Source: CAVQGM01 sp963712065
GTDB taxonomy: Bacteria; Actinomycetota; Acidimicrobiia; Acidimicrobiales; Acidimicrobilacustridaceae
Direction: 5' to 3'
Length of the DNA: 64,000 nucleotides
Assembly: GCA_963712065.1 (NCBI GenBank)
Contig: CAVQGM010000002.1
Coordinates: 1,364,001 to 1,428,000, forward strand
Shown here: piece by piece, positions 1 to 7,816 of the stretch
Layout of the letters: each line of letters begins with the position of its first letter
How positions within the stretch are numbered: position 1 is the first letter of the stretch
Position numbers and translations under genes: made by a program
The notes under the pieces: generated by a model
The model's input: only the letters and a program-made list of their open reading frames with translations
The model's database searches: none
Told to the model about the DNA's origin: nothing

Positions 1-264
1 GTCGGGCAGGGCGGCGCCCTCGACGGTCACCGCCCGGCCGCGGCCGACGAGGGTGGTCACCGGCCGGCGACCCACGAAGGACCACCGGCTCCAGCGCTCC
101 CCGTGCTCGACGGACTCGAGCAGGAAGCCGGGCTCGCCGTCCCTGGTGAGCCGTGCGAAGGCGGCGACCGGCGTGATCAGGTCGGCCAGCAGCTCACGCC
201 ACACGGGCACGACGGTGTGGGTGCGGGCCAGCTCGCGGAAGGCCTCGCGGGACGGGTGGACCAC
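1..264 (-). CDS. trpE: Anthranilate synthase component I, N-terminal part (runs off left edge)
   Basis: TrpE converts chorismate to anthranilate together with a TrpG glutaminase, the first committed step of tryptophan synthesis. Only the first 88 codons lie in the window. The visible part has the family N-terminal block: TVVPVWRELLADL at residues 17-29 and LLESVEHGERWSRWSFVG at 48-65. The LLES element belongs to the tryptophan feedback site in characterised enzymes. The GTG start at 264 lies 7 bases after the hisI stop on the same strand, so hisI and trpE are probably co-transcribed. The catalytic C-terminal half is outside the window. Confidence 0.9.
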   Translation of the reverse strand, partial: MVHPSREAFRELARTHTVVPVWRELLADLITPVAAFARLTRDGEPGFLLESVEHGERWSRWSFVGRRPVTTLVGRGRAVTVEGAALPD

Positions 265-271
265 GGGGCGC

Positions 272-655
272 TCAGTGGTCGGCGGTGGCGGTGGTGTGCC
301 CCTCGCCGAACTGGCGGAAGAAGCACGAGTACTCACCGGTGTGGCATGCGCCCTTGCCCTCCTGCTCGACGACGAACAGGAGGGTGTCGCCGTCGCAGTC
401 GTAGTAGGCCTCGCGGACGAACTGGCGGTCGCCCGAGGTGTCGCCCTTGCGCCACAGCTCCTGACGGGAGCGGCTCCAGAACACGGTGCGACCCTCGGCG
501 AACGTGCGGGCGAGCGACTCCTCGTTCATCCACGCCATCATCAGCACCCGTCCGGTGCCCTCCTCCTGCACGATGGCCGGCACCAGCCCGTCGGCGTCGA
601 AGGTGACCAGGGCGAGCTGTTCCTCGGTGACGGCGATGGGGGTGGCGACCGGCAT
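272..655 (-). CDS. hisI: Phosphoribosyl-AMP cyclohydrolase
   Basis: HisI opens the purine ring of phosphoribosyl-AMP in the third step of histidine synthesis. The 127-residue protein has the family length and motifs: VLMMAWMNEES near residues 37-47, FWSRSRQELWRKGDTSG at 59-75, the metal site DCDGD near 86-90, and the cysteines of KGACHTGEYSCF near 101-112. The ATG at 655 matches the family N-terminus, and a TACGAT hexamer lies 9 bases upstream. It is separated from the main his operon by a GroES-like gene and a hydrolase, and is followed by trpE. Confidence 0.96.
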   Translation of the reverse strand: MPVATPIAVTEEQLALVTFDADGLVPAIVQEEGTGRVLMMAWMNEESLARTFAEGRTVFWSRSRQELWRKGDTSGDRQFVREAYYDCDGDTLLFVVEQEGKGACHTGEYSCFFRQFGEGHTTATADH

Positions 656-664
656 AGGACGGCC

Positions 665-670
665 ATCGTA
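665..670 (-). promoter_or_regulatory. Candidate -10 hexamer of hisI (TACGAT)
   Basis: TACGAT on the minus strand ends 9 bases before the hisI ATG. It fits the TANNNT pattern repeated in front of many genes here and would give a leaderless or nearly leaderless hisI-trpE transcript. No -35 was assigned. Confidence 0.4.
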
Positions 671-714
671 CGGCCCGATGGCCTTGCCCACGAACCCGAA
701 TGGCCGTCGACGTC

Positions 715-1056
715 CTACAGGTAGAGGCCGGTGCTGCCCTCTTCGAGCCGGGTGGCGGCGACGGCGTGGACGTCGCGCTCGCGCAGGATGATGTAGTCGT
801 CGCCCCGCACCTCGACCTCGTAGCGGTCCTCGGGGTTGAACAGGACCTGGTCGCCGATCTCCATGTTCCGCACGTTGGGGCCGATGGCGACGATCTCGGC
901 CCACACCAGGCGCCGGCCGAGCTGGGCGGTGGCCGGGATCAGGATGCCGCCGGTCGAGCGCCGCTCGCCCTCGGGGCCACCGGTGCGCACCAGGATGCGG
1001 TCGTTCATCATGTTGATCGGGAGCTTGTCGTCGGGCGACGGGAGCTCGGAGGCCAT
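715..1056 (-). CDS. GroES/Cpn10-like co-chaperonin
   Basis: The 113-residue protein has the Cpn10 fold signature: DRILVR near residues 19-24, a mobile-loop-like segment with STGGILIP near 33-40, EIVAIGP, GDQVLF near 69-74 and a C-terminal DDYIILRERDV element. GroES caps the GroEL chamber. Here no groEL is adjacent, the N-terminus has an extra polar stretch of about 15 residues, and the C-terminus is longer than in standard GroES. It may therefore be a second, specialised Cpn10 paralogue. The ATG at 1056 is preceded at 7 bases by TAGCGT, supporting this start. Confidence 0.8.
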   Translation of the reverse strand: MASELPSPDDKLPINMMNDRILVRTGGPEGERRSTGGILIPATAQLGRRLVWAEIVAIGPNVRNMEIGDQVLFNPEDRYEVEVRGDDYIILRERDVHAVAATRLEEGSTGLYL

Positions 1057-1063
1057 CGACACG

Positions 1064-1073
1064 ACGCTACCGT
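1064..1073. promoter_or_regulatory. Overlapping divergent -10 hexamers
   Basis: The ten bases ACGCTACCGT hold TAGCGT on the minus strand (1064-1069, 7 bases before the GroES-like ATG) and TACCGT on the plus strand (1068-1073, 8 bases before the hydrolase ATG). The hexamers share two base pairs. This is a compact bidirectional promoter driving two apparently leaderless genes. Confidence 0.55.
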
Positions 1074-1081
1074 CTCCCCTC

Positions 1082-1726
1082 ATGGCCGACGACGTCGCGT
1101 CCCGCACCGCGATCCGGTTCCCGACCGCCGACGGTCTCAGCCTGGAGGGCGAGGTCGTGGTCCCCGACGGGGCGACGGCGGCGGTCGTGCTCGCCCACCC
1201 CCACCCGGTGCACGGCGGCTCGATGAGCTCGCTCGTCACGAGCGAGCTGTTCCGGACGCTCCCCCGCCACGACCTCGCCGTGCTGCGCTTCAACTTCCGT
1301 GGCGTCGGCGGGTCCGAGGGCACGCACGGGCACGGCGTCGACGAGCAGCTCGACCTGGTGGCCGCCATCGACGCGACGGAGAACGCTGCTCCCGACCTGC
1401 CCCTCGTCACCGCCGGCTGGTCGTTCGGCGCCGACGTCTCGCTGGCCGTGGTCGACCCCCGACTGGCCGGGTGGTTCTGCGTGGCACCGCCGCTGCGGAT
1501 CCTCCCCCTCGACGACCTGGCCGCCGCTCGCGACCCCCGGCCGAAGCTCCTGGCCGTGCCCCAGCACGACCAGTTCCGCCCGCCGGGCCCCGCCGCCGAG
1601 GTCACCGCCGACTGGACGAACACCGCCATCGAGGTGGTCACCGGCGCCGACCACTTCTGCGTCGGCCGCACCGACCGCGTCGCCGAGCTGTGCGTGGGGT
1701 TCGTGTCGACGCTCGCCGCCTCCTGA
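1082..1726 (+). CDS. Alpha/beta-hydrolase family protein
   Basis: The 214-residue protein resembles the short alpha/beta hydrolases annotated as dienelactone-hydrolase-like. It has an AHPHPVHGG oxyanion-loop region near residues 39-47, FNFRGVGGSEG near 69-79, and the nucleophile elbow GWSFGAD near 109-115 with serine. A histidine follows in GADHFCVG near the C-terminus. Substrate is unknown. It diverges from the GroES-like gene with 25 bases between the two starts. Downstream are two palindromic repeats. Confidence 0.8.
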   Translation: MADDVASRTAIRFPTADGLSLEGEVVVPDGATAAVVLAHPHPVHGGSMSSLVTSELFRTLPRHDLAVLRFNFRGVGGSEGTHGHGVDEQLDLVAAIDATENAAPDLPLVTAGWSFGADVSLAVVDPRLAGWFCVAPPLRILPLDDLAAARDPRPKLLAVPQHDQFRPPGPAAEVTADWTNTAIEVVTGADHFCVGRTDRVAELCVGFVSTLAAS

Positions 1727-1783
1727 GCCGAACCGGTTGCGATCCCACCCGCTGGCGACCCCCGATCGCGCAACCAGTTCGGC
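1727..1783. repeat. 57-bp palindromic repeat, copy 1
   Basis: This begins directly after the hydrolase stop codon. Its arms GCCGAACCGGTTGCGATC and GATCGCGCAACCAGTTCGGC are imperfect inverted repeats around a GGCGACC-containing loop. Copy 2 follows after 17 bases and differs at one position. It could act as a hairpin terminator between convergent transcripts or be a REP-like interspersed element. Confidence 0.8.
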
Positions 1784-1800
1784 AGATCTGTATGCCCACC

Positions 1801-1857
1801 GCCGAACCGGTTGCGATCCGACCCGCTGGCGACCCCCGATCGCGCAACCAGTTCGGC
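1801..1857. repeat. 57-bp palindromic repeat, copy 2
   Basis: Same length and palindromic arms as copy 1, with a single C-to-G difference at base 20. Same orientation, separated from copy 1 by 17 bases. It ends 18 bases before the hisF stop codon, which reads towards it from the right. Confidence 0.8.
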
Positions 1858-1875
1858 GAAGGGTGGGGCGTGGGC

Positions 1876-2643
1876 TCAGGCCGGGCGGACGTCGACCCCG
1901 TGGTCGGCCATGAACGCCTTGGCCTCGGCGATGCGGTGCTGGCCGAAGTGGAAGATCGACGCCGCCAGCACGGCGTCGGCTCCGCCCTCGGTGACGCCCT
2001 CGACCAGGTGCTGCAGGGTGCCCACGCCACCGCTGGCGATCACCGGCACCGCGGTGGCGTCGACCACGGCGCGCGTGAGCTCGAGGTCGAAGCCGTCCTT
2101 GGTGCCGTCGCGGTCCATCGACGTGAGGAGGATCTCGCCGGCGCCGAGCCGCTCGGCCTCGGCCGCCCACCACACGGCGTCGACGCCGGTGGGCGTGCGG
2201 CCGCCGTGGGTGAACACCTCGAAGCCGCTGTCGACGGCGTCGGACCGGCGGGCGTCGATGGCCGTCACCACGCACTGGGTGCCGAACTCGTTCGCCAACT
2301 CACCGATGAGCTCGGGACGCTGCACGGCGGCGGTGTTCACCGACACCTTGTCGGCCCCGGCCCGCAGCAACCGGCGGCCGTCGTCGACGGAGCGGATGCC
2401 CCCGCCGATGGTGAAGGGGATGAACACCTGCTCGGCGGTGCGGGACACGACGTCGACGATGGTGTCGCGGTCGTCGCTCGACGCGGTGATGTCGAGGAAC
2501 ACCAGCTCGTCGGCGCCCTCGGCGTCGTAGCGCGCCGCCAGCTCGACCGGGTCGCCGGCGTCGCGGAGGTCGACGAAGTTGACGCCCTTGACGACCCGGC
2601 CGGCGTCGACGTCGAGACAGGGGATGACCCGGGCGGTGCGCAC
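1876..2643 (-). CDS. hisF: Imidazole glycerol phosphate synthase, cyclase subunit
   Basis: HisF is the TIM-barrel subunit that uses ammonia from HisH to cyclise PRFAR into imidazole glycerol phosphate and AICAR. The 255-residue protein shows RVIPCLDVDAGRVVKGVNF at the N-terminus with the catalytic Asp11, FTIGGGIRS, the second acid in TAIDARR, and the C-terminal phosphate loop VIASGGVG. The GTG at 2643 gives the standard family start. Its start lies one base past the stop of the upstream membrane gene, indicating coupling in the his operon. Confidence 0.97.
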   Translation of the reverse strand: MRTARVIPCLDVDAGRVVKGVNFVDLRDAGDPVELAARYDAEGADELVFLDITASSDDRDTIVDVVSRTAEQVFIPFTIGGGIRSVDDGRRLLRAGADKVSVNTAAVQRPELIGELANEFGTQCVVTAIDARRSDAVDSGFEVFTHGGRTPTGVDAVWWAAEAERLGAGEILLTSMDRDGTKDGFDLELTRAVVDATAVPVIASGGVGTLQHLVEGVTEGGADAVLAASIFHFGQHRIAEAKAFMADHGVDVRPA

Positions 2644-2644
2644 G

Positions 2645-3133
2645 TCAGCCCCCTTCCCCGCGGGACGCGCCCACCGGCCGGCGGAGGGCGACGACGAGAT
2701 CGACGGCGGCACCCTGCTCGGCCAGCTCGGCCTCGACCCGGTGGAGGTTGCGCTCGGTGGGCACCAGCCGGGGCAACGGCGCGAGGAAGAACACCAGCCC
2801 CAGGAGGCCGATCCACCACGCCCCGGTGAGGATGGCGCCGGCGAACCCCAGGTTCATGGCGCCGAAGGCCAGCGTCACCTGCACCACCCAGCGGGCCACG
2901 AACCCCGCCACCACGGCGTCGTCGGAGGCGGTGTTCCAGGGGCGACGCAGGAACCGGGTACGGCTGACGACCATCCCCGACCCGACGAGGGCGACGCCCG
3001 CCGCCACCGCGAACTGCACGACGGTCGACGCCGGGTCGTCGTTGCCGAGGGTGATGGCGAACAGGGCCGCGGTCTCGACCGCGGCCACACCGACGACCAC
3101 GGCGAAGAACAGCCAGAGCCGGTTGAGGATCAC
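2645..3133 (-). CDS. Small integral membrane protein inside the his operon
   Basis: This 162-residue protein is not assigned to a named family. It has four hydrophobic stretches at about residues 6-27, 40-58, 75-100 and 106-122, and a polar charged C-terminal tail. The GTG start at 3133 overlaps the hisA stop as GTGA, and its stop is one base before hisF, so it is embedded in the operon. In mycobacteria the hisA-hisF gap holds impA, an unrelated soluble enzyme. A role in histidine metabolism is not shown. Confidence 0.75.
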   Translation of the reverse strand: MILNRLWLFFAVVVGVAAVETAALFAITLGNDDPASTVVQFAVAAGVALVGSGMVVSRTRFLRRPWNTASDDAVVAGFVARWVVQVTLAFGAMNLGFAGAILTGAWWIGLLGLVFFLAPLPRLVPTERNLHRVEAELAEQGAAVDLVVALRRPVGASRGEGG

Positions 3134-3870
3134 GCCGGGCCCTCCGGACGGCGGACGGCACCGAGTGCTTCCTCGATCGTGAACCGCCCCTCGTAGATCG
3201 CCCGGCCGACGATGGCGCCGGCCAGCCGGCGGCCGCCGACCTCGAGGGAGGAGAGAGCCCGGAGGTCGTCGACCGAGCCCACCCCGCCGCTGGCGACCAC
3301 GTCGATCTCGGTGGCGGCCAGCACGGTGGCCAGACCCTCGAGGTCGGGTCCGGCGAGGGTGCCGTCGCGGCCGATCTCGGTGACGATCACCGCCGCCACG
3401 CCGGCGTCGCCGAAGCGGTGGACGAGCTCGACGACGTCGTGGCCCGAGTCGCGCTCCCATCCGCGCACGGCGACCGAACCGTCGCGGGCGTCGACGCCGA
3501 CGGCGACCGGGTACCGGGCCGCCAGCCGCTCGACCAGGGCGGGCTGCTCGAGGGCGGCGGTGCCGAGCACCACCCGGGCCACGCCCTCCTCGAACAGGAG
3601 GTCGGCGGCGGCCTCGTCGCGCACGCCACCACCGCACTGCACCGGCACCGTCACCGAGCAGGCGATGTCGGCGACGACCGACCGGTTCAGGGGTCGCCCG
3701 GTGCGGGCGGCGTCGAGGTCGACGACGTGGATCCACGGGGCGCCGGCGGCGGCGAACACCCGGGCCTGCTCGACGGGGTCCTCGTGGTAGACGGTCTCGC
3801 GGTCGTAGTCGCCCTGGTACAACCGGACGACCTTGCCGTCGCGGAGGTCGATGGCGGGGAACAGGTCCAT
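3130..3870 (-). CDS. hisA: ProFAR isomerase (possibly bifunctional HisA/PriA)
   Basis: HisA isomerises ProFAR to PRFAR in histidine synthesis. In many actinobacteria the same enzyme (PriA) also performs the TrpF reaction. The 246-residue TIM barrel has Asp8 in FPAIDLRDG, the half-barrel repeat motifs QCGGGVRD and VASGGVGS, and VGVDARDG bearing the second catalytic acid. It overlaps hisH by one base (TGATG) and the membrane gene by four. No trpF was seen in this window, so PriA-type dual function is possible but untested. Confidence 0.96.
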   Translation of the reverse strand: MDLFPAIDLRDGKVVRLYQGDYDRETVYHEDPVEQARVFAAAGAPWIHVVDLDAARTGRPLNRSVVADIACSVTVPVQCGGGVRDEAAADLLFEEGVARVVLGTAALEQPALVERLAARYPVAVGVDARDGSVAVRGWERDSGHDVVELVHRFGDAGVAAVIVTEIGRDGTLAGPDLEGLATVLAATEIDVVASGGVGSVDDLRALSSLEVGGRRLAGAIVGRAIYEGRFTIEEALGAVRRPEGPA

Positions 3871-4517
3871 CAGGCGCCTCCCGCCCGACCCGCCGACGAG
3901 GTCGCGGTCCGCCCCGCTGCCCGGGCCACGAAGTTGGCCAGCACGGCCAGCCCGGCGGCACCCGACTTCTCGGGATGGAACTGCGTGGCCCACAGCGAGC
4001 CCCGCTCCACGGCGGCGACGACCGGACCGCCGTAGTCGCAGGTGGCCACCACGCCGGTGGGGTCGGTGGCGGCGTAGGAGTGCACGAAGTACATCCACAC
4101 CGGTTCGGCCAGGCCGGCGAGCATCGCCGAGGGGCGGACGACGTCGACCACGTTCCACTGCATCTGCGGGCGCCGGACGCCGTCGGGCAGCAGCCGCACC
4201 GCGCCCGGGAGCACCCCGAGGCCGGTCCGGCCCGGCGCCTCGTCGGAGGCCTCGTAGAGCAGCTGCATCCCGATGCAGATCCCGAAGAACGGCCGCCCGT
4301 CGGCGACGGCCTGCCGGGTGATCACGTCGAGCCCGGTCGCCTCGAGCGCGTCCATGCACGGGCCGAAGGCCCCGACGCCGGGCAGCACCACGCCGTCGGC
4401 GGCGGCGATGGTCGCAGGGTCGGCGGTGAGGCGGGCGTCGGCGCCCACGTGGGCGAACGCCTTCTCGGCCGAGCGCAGGTTGCCGATGCCGTAGTCGAGG
4501 ACGGCGATGCGCGTCAC
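3870..4517 (-). CDS. hisH: Imidazole glycerol phosphate synthase, glutaminase subunit
   Basis: HisH is a class I glutamine amidotransferase that feeds ammonia to HisF. The 215-residue protein has the nucleophile elbow GICIGMQ (the cysteine), the oxyanion segment LPGVGAFG near residues 45-52, and the His-Glu pair in QFHPEKSG near 185-192. The GTG start overlaps the hisB stop by four bases (GTGA). A 15-residue Ala/Arg/Gly-rich tail extends beyond the usual family end. Confidence 0.96.
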   Translation of the reverse strand: MTRIAVLDYGIGNLRSAEKAFAHVGADARLTADPATIAAADGVVLPGVGAFGPCMDALEATGLDVITRQAVADGRPFFGICIGMQLLYEASDEAPGRTGLGVLPGAVRLLPDGVRRPQMQWNVVDVVRPSAMLAGLAEPVWMYFVHSYAATDPTGVVATCDYGGPVVAAVERGSLWATQFHPEKSGAAGLAVLANFVARAAGRTATSSAGRAGGA

Positions 4518-5107
4518 AGGGTCCCCTTGGTCGAGGGCACGCCGCCGCCCTCGATGCGCACGGCGTCGCGCAGCGACCGGGCCACGCCCTTGCACGACGC
4601 CTCGACGATGTGGTGCGTGTTGGTGCCCCGCACGAGGGTGACGTGGAGGGTGATGCCGGCGGCGGTGGTGAAGGCGCGCCAGAACTCCTCCATGAGCTGG
4701 GGGTCGAACGGCGGGTCGCCCAGGATCTTCTCGCCCGGGTACGGCAGCTCGTAGTGGAGGTAGGGACGTCCCGACAGGTCGAGGGCCACGTCGACCAGCG
4801 CCTCGTCGAGCGGCACCCGGTTCGATGCGAACCGGCGCACACCGGCCTTGTCGCCGAGGGCCTCGCGGAACGTCGCGCCGAGCAGGATGCCGGTGTCCTC
4901 GACGGTGTGGTGGGCGTCGATGTCGAGGTCGCCCGTGGCCTTCACGGTGAGGTCGAAGCCGCCGTGGCGGCCGACCTGGGCGAGCATGTGGTCGAAGAAC
5001 GGGAGGCCGGTGGCCACGTCGACGGTGCCCGTGCCGTCGAGGTCGACGACGATCTCGATGTCGGTCTCGCTCGTCGTGCGCGTGCGGGTGGCGGTTCGCT
5101 CGCTCAT
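4514..5107 (-). CDS. hisB: Imidazoleglycerol-phosphate dehydratase
   Basis: HisB dehydrates imidazole glycerol phosphate to imidazole acetol phosphate. The 197-residue protein is the monofunctional type, without a phosphatase domain. It has the two Mn-binding histidine clusters HHTVEDTGILLG near residues 91-102 and NTHHIVEASCKG near 165-176, plus FFDHMLAQ. The ATG at 5107 gives a 13-residue polar N-terminal extension typical of actinobacterial forms. A histidinol-phosphatase gene is not in the window. Confidence 0.97.
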   Translation of the reverse strand: MSERTATRTRTTSETDIEIVVDLDGTGTVDVATGLPFFDHMLAQVGRHGGFDLTVKATGDLDIDAHHTVEDTGILLGATFREALGDKAGVRRFASNRVPLDEALVDVALDLSGRPYLHYELPYPGEKILGDPPFDPQLMEEFWRAFTTAAGITLHVTLVRGTNTHHIVEASCKGVARSLRDAVRIEGGGVPSTKGTL

Positions 5108-5135
5108 CGCTGGCTCTCCGTGGTCGGGGCGGGGG

Positions 5136-6212
5136 TCATTCGAGGATCTCGGCGAGTGCATCGAGGAAGGCGTCGTCCTCGCCGGGGGTGCCGATGGTGA
5201 CGCGCAGGCAGCCCTCGAGGCGAGGCCACGACGAGCAGTTGCGCACGAGCACGCCGCGGTCGAGCAGCTGCTGCCAGACCTCGGCGCCGTCGACCGCGTC
5301 GGGTCGGAACAGCACGAAGTTGGCCCCGGACGGCCAGACCCGCACGGGCAGCTCGGCCAGCCGGGCGACCAGCCGACCGCGCTCTTCGACCAGGCGGGCG
5401 ACGCGGGCCTCCATGGCCTCGACGTGGTCGAGGGCGAGGGTGCCGGCCGCCTGGGTGAAGGCGTCGAGGTGGTAGGGCAGGACGACCTTGTGCAGCTCGG
5501 CCACGACCCACGACGGGCCGACGAGGTAGCCGAGGCGGGCCGCCGCCATCGACCAGGTCTTGGAGAACGTGCGGGTGACGACCAGGGGCCGTCCGTCGTC
5601 GACGAGGGCGAGGGCCGACCACGGGGCGAACTGCCCGTAGGCCTCGTCGACGACGAGCAGGCCACCGGCGGCGCCGACGCGATCGAGCACCGCCTCGACG
5701 ACCTCGGGTGGGTCGACGACGCCGGTCGGGTTGTTGGGCGAGCACAGGAACGCGACCGACGGCGCCGCCTCGCCGACCACCCGATCGACCTCGGCGAGGT
5801 CGACGGCGAAGTCGGGGCCGCGCTCTCCTTCGGCGAGGTCGGTGCCGGTGATGCGGGCGATGTGGCCGTGCAGCGCGTAGGTGGGCTCCCACACCGCGGC
5901 CGTGCGCCCGGCACCACCGAAGGCGAGCAGCAGGGTCTGGAGGACCTCGTTGGAGCCGTTGGCGGCGAAGACCTGCTCCGGGTCGACGCCGTGCAGCCGG
6001 CCGATGGCCTGACGCAACGCCAGGGCCTCGCGGTCGGGATAGCGGTGCCAGTCGATCCCGGCCGCCGCTCGGGCCACCGCCTCGACCCAGGCCGCCGGGG
6101 GCGGCTCGGGCGACTCGTTGGTGTTGAGGCGGACGCCGACGTCGACCTGCGGCGAGTGGTACCCGTCCATGAGGGCGACGTCGTCGCGGGGGCGCACCGA
6201 GGGAGCGGTCAC
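5136..6212 (-). CDS. hisC: Histidinol-phosphate aminotransferase
   Basis: HisC transfers an amino group from glutamate to imidazole acetol phosphate using PLP. The 358-residue fold-type I protein has LNTNESPEPPP near residues 29-39, NGSNEVLQ, CSPNNPTG, DEAYGQF and the Schiff-base lysine in TFSKTWSMAAARLGY. The GTG at 6212 overlaps the hisD stop (GTGA). Its stop is 28 bases before the hisB start. Confidence 0.97.
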   Translation of the reverse strand: MTAPSVRPRDDVALMDGYHSPQVDVGVRLNTNESPEPPPAAWVEAVARAAAGIDWHRYPDREALALRQAIGRLHGVDPEQVFAANGSNEVLQTLLLAFGGAGRTAAVWEPTYALHGHIARITGTDLAEGERGPDFAVDLAEVDRVVGEAAPSVAFLCSPNNPTGVVDPPEVVEAVLDRVGAAGGLLVVDEAYGQFAPWSALALVDDGRPLVVTRTFSKTWSMAAARLGYLVGPSWVVAELHKVVLPYHLDAFTQAAGTLALDHVEAMEARVARLVEERGRLVARLAELPVRVWPSGANFVLFRPDAVDGAEVWQQLLDRGVLVRNCSSWPRLEGCLRVTIGTPGEDDAFLDALAEILE

Positions 6213-7516
6213 GGTGCCCCCGACCCGTCGGCGAGGCGCTCGCGGCGCAGCGAGATCGAGCGGGCGTGGGCGGCGAAGCCCTCGGCGGTGGCCAGGGTCT
6301 CGACCACCGGCGCCGCGAGGGCGAAGCCCTTCTCGTCGACCGTGACGACGTGCACCTGCTTCTGGAAGTCGTCGACGGTGAGGGCGCTGCCGTAGCGGGC
6401 CGAGCCGGAGGTGGGCAGGACGTGGCTCGGGCCGGCCACGTAGTCGCCGAGCGAGGCCGGGGCCAGCGGTCCGCAGAACACGGCGCCGGCGTGGCGGACG
6501 AGGGGCACGAGCGCCTCGGGGTCGGCGTTCATGAGCTGGAGGTGCTCGGGGGCGATCCGGTTGGCGACCTCGATGGCCTGCTCGGGCGAGTCGACGAGGG
6601 CGAGCCAGCCCCCGCTCGCCAGCGTCGTGGTGATCTCGTCCCGTCGCGGGGCCTCGGCCACCAGCCGGGCGACGGCGGCGTCGATCGCGTCGGCGGCCGC
6701 CTCCGACCACGTGATCAGCCAGGCCAGCCCGTCGGGTCCGTGCTCGGCCTGCACGATGACGTCGATGGCGGCGAGCTCGACGGGGGTGGTCTCGTCGGCG
6801 ACGACCACGATCTCCGACGGCCCGGCGAACGCCGACGGCACGCCGACCACGCCGGCGACCTCCCGCTTGGCGATGGCCACGTACACGTTGCCGGGCCCGA
6901 CGATGACGTCGACGGGGCGGATCGACTCGGTGCCGTAGGCCATGGCCGCCACCGCCTGGGCGCCGCCGACCGCGTAGACCTCGTCGACCCCGGCCAGGGC
7001 GGCGGCGGCCAGGGTGGGCGTGGCGATGCGACCGGTGTCGCGGTCGGGCGGTACGCACAGCACGAGCTCGGCCACGCCCGCCACGCGCGCCGGCACCGCG
7101 GTCATGAGCACCGACGACGGGTAGGCCCCCCGCCCGCCGGGTACGTAGAGGCCGGCCCGGTCGACCGGCACCCGCCGCCCTCGCACCTCGATGCCGTCAC
7201 GCCGGTAGGTGTGGTCGGCGACGAGCTGGGCCTCGTGGAAGTCGCGGATGGCGTCACGGGCGACGGTGAGGGCGTCACGCAGCTCGTCGGGCACGGCGGC
7301 GAGGGCGGCGTCGAGCTCGGAGGGGGCGACGCGGAGCTCGACGAGGGTCGCGCCGTCGAACCGTTCGGTGTACTCGCGGACCGCCTCGTCGCCGCGGGCC
7401 CGGACGTCGTCGAGGATCGCCCGCACCGCGGCCACGGGCTCGGCGCCGGCGCCCCCCGGTCGGGGGAGGCGGTCGGCCACGTCGGCCACGCCCCGCAGGT
7501 CGAGTCGGTTCAGCAC
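6209..7516 (-). CDS. hisD: Histidinol dehydrogenase
   Basis: HisD oxidises L-histidinol to L-histidine in two NAD-dependent steps with a zinc site. The 435-residue protein has VDRAGLYVPGGRGAYPSS near residues 117-134, VGGAQAVAAMAYGT, VGPGNVYV, GPSEIVV, QAEHGPDG and IAPEHLQL. It is the first gene of the his operon. The GTG at 7516 is preceded at 6 bases by TAGCGT and has no Shine-Dalgarno, which suggests a leaderless operon mRNA. Confidence 0.97.
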   Translation of the reverse strand: MLNRLDLRGVADVADRLPRPGGAGAEPVAAVRAILDDVRARGDEAVREYTERFDGATLVELRVAPSELDAALAAVPDELRDALTVARDAIRDFHEAQLVADHTYRRDGIEVRGRRVPVDRAGLYVPGGRGAYPSSVLMTAVPARVAGVAELVLCVPPDRDTGRIATPTLAAAALAGVDEVYAVGGAQAVAAMAYGTESIRPVDVIVGPGNVYVAIAKREVAGVVGVPSAFAGPSEIVVVADETTPVELAAIDVIVQAEHGPDGLAWLITWSEAAADAIDAAVARLVAEAPRRDEITTTLASGGWLALVDSPEQAIEVANRIAPEHLQLMNADPEALVPLVRHAGAVFCGPLAPASLGDYVAGPSHVLPTSGSARYGSALTVDDFQKQVHVVTVDEKGFALAAPVVETLATAEGFAAHARSISLRRERLADGSGAP

Positions 7517-7522
7517 CGGATC

Positions 7523-7528
7523 ACGCTA
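7523..7528 (-). promoter_or_regulatory. Candidate -10 hexamer of the his operon (TAGCGT)
   Basis: TAGCGT on the minus strand ends 6 bases before the hisD GTG, so the transcript would start at or next to the start codon. No upstream attenuator leader fits in this spacing. Confidence 0.5.
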
Positions 7529-7594
7529 CCGCCCGTGCCCCGTCGCCCCCGCGGCGATTCCCCCTCTCCCCGGGCGACGGCCACACTGGCGACC

Positions 7595-7789
7595 ATGTCC
7601 GATCGCGACCGGGCCGAGCTCAGCTCGGCCGAGACCACGCTCGACGAGCTCATCGCCCGGGTGACCGCCATCGCCGAGCGGCGTCAGGCCGACAAGGACG
7701 CCGCCGTCGCCGTCGACCTGTTCGAGGTCGAGCGGTCGTTGCGTGTCGCGCTGCGTCGGCTCCACGCCGTTCGCCGGCGCCTCGGCTGA
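7595..7789 (+). CDS. Small predicted coiled-coil protein
   Basis: This is a 64-residue charged protein of unknown function. It is almost entirely helical by composition, with leucine spacing suggesting a short two-helix coiled coil (LDELIARVTAIAERR, then LFEVERSLRVALRRLHAVR). It diverges from hisD. The hexamer CACACT lies 7 bases before the ATG, consistent with the leaderless pattern. It is followed 28 bases later by a strong hairpin. The codon pattern matches the neighbours, so I regard it as real. Confidence 0.6.
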   Translation: MSDRDRAELSSAETTLDELIARVTAIAERRQADKDAAVAVDLFEVERSLRVALRRLHAVRRRLG

Positions 7790-7816
7790 CGCCGTTCGCA
7801 GGAGTCGGGGAAAAGG

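Noticed and set aside
700..2829. A plus-strand open frame of about 700 codons across the GroES-like gene, hydrolase and hisF
   Set aside because: It runs antisense or out of frame through recognised genes and has Arg/Pro/Gly-rich composition with no domain pattern.
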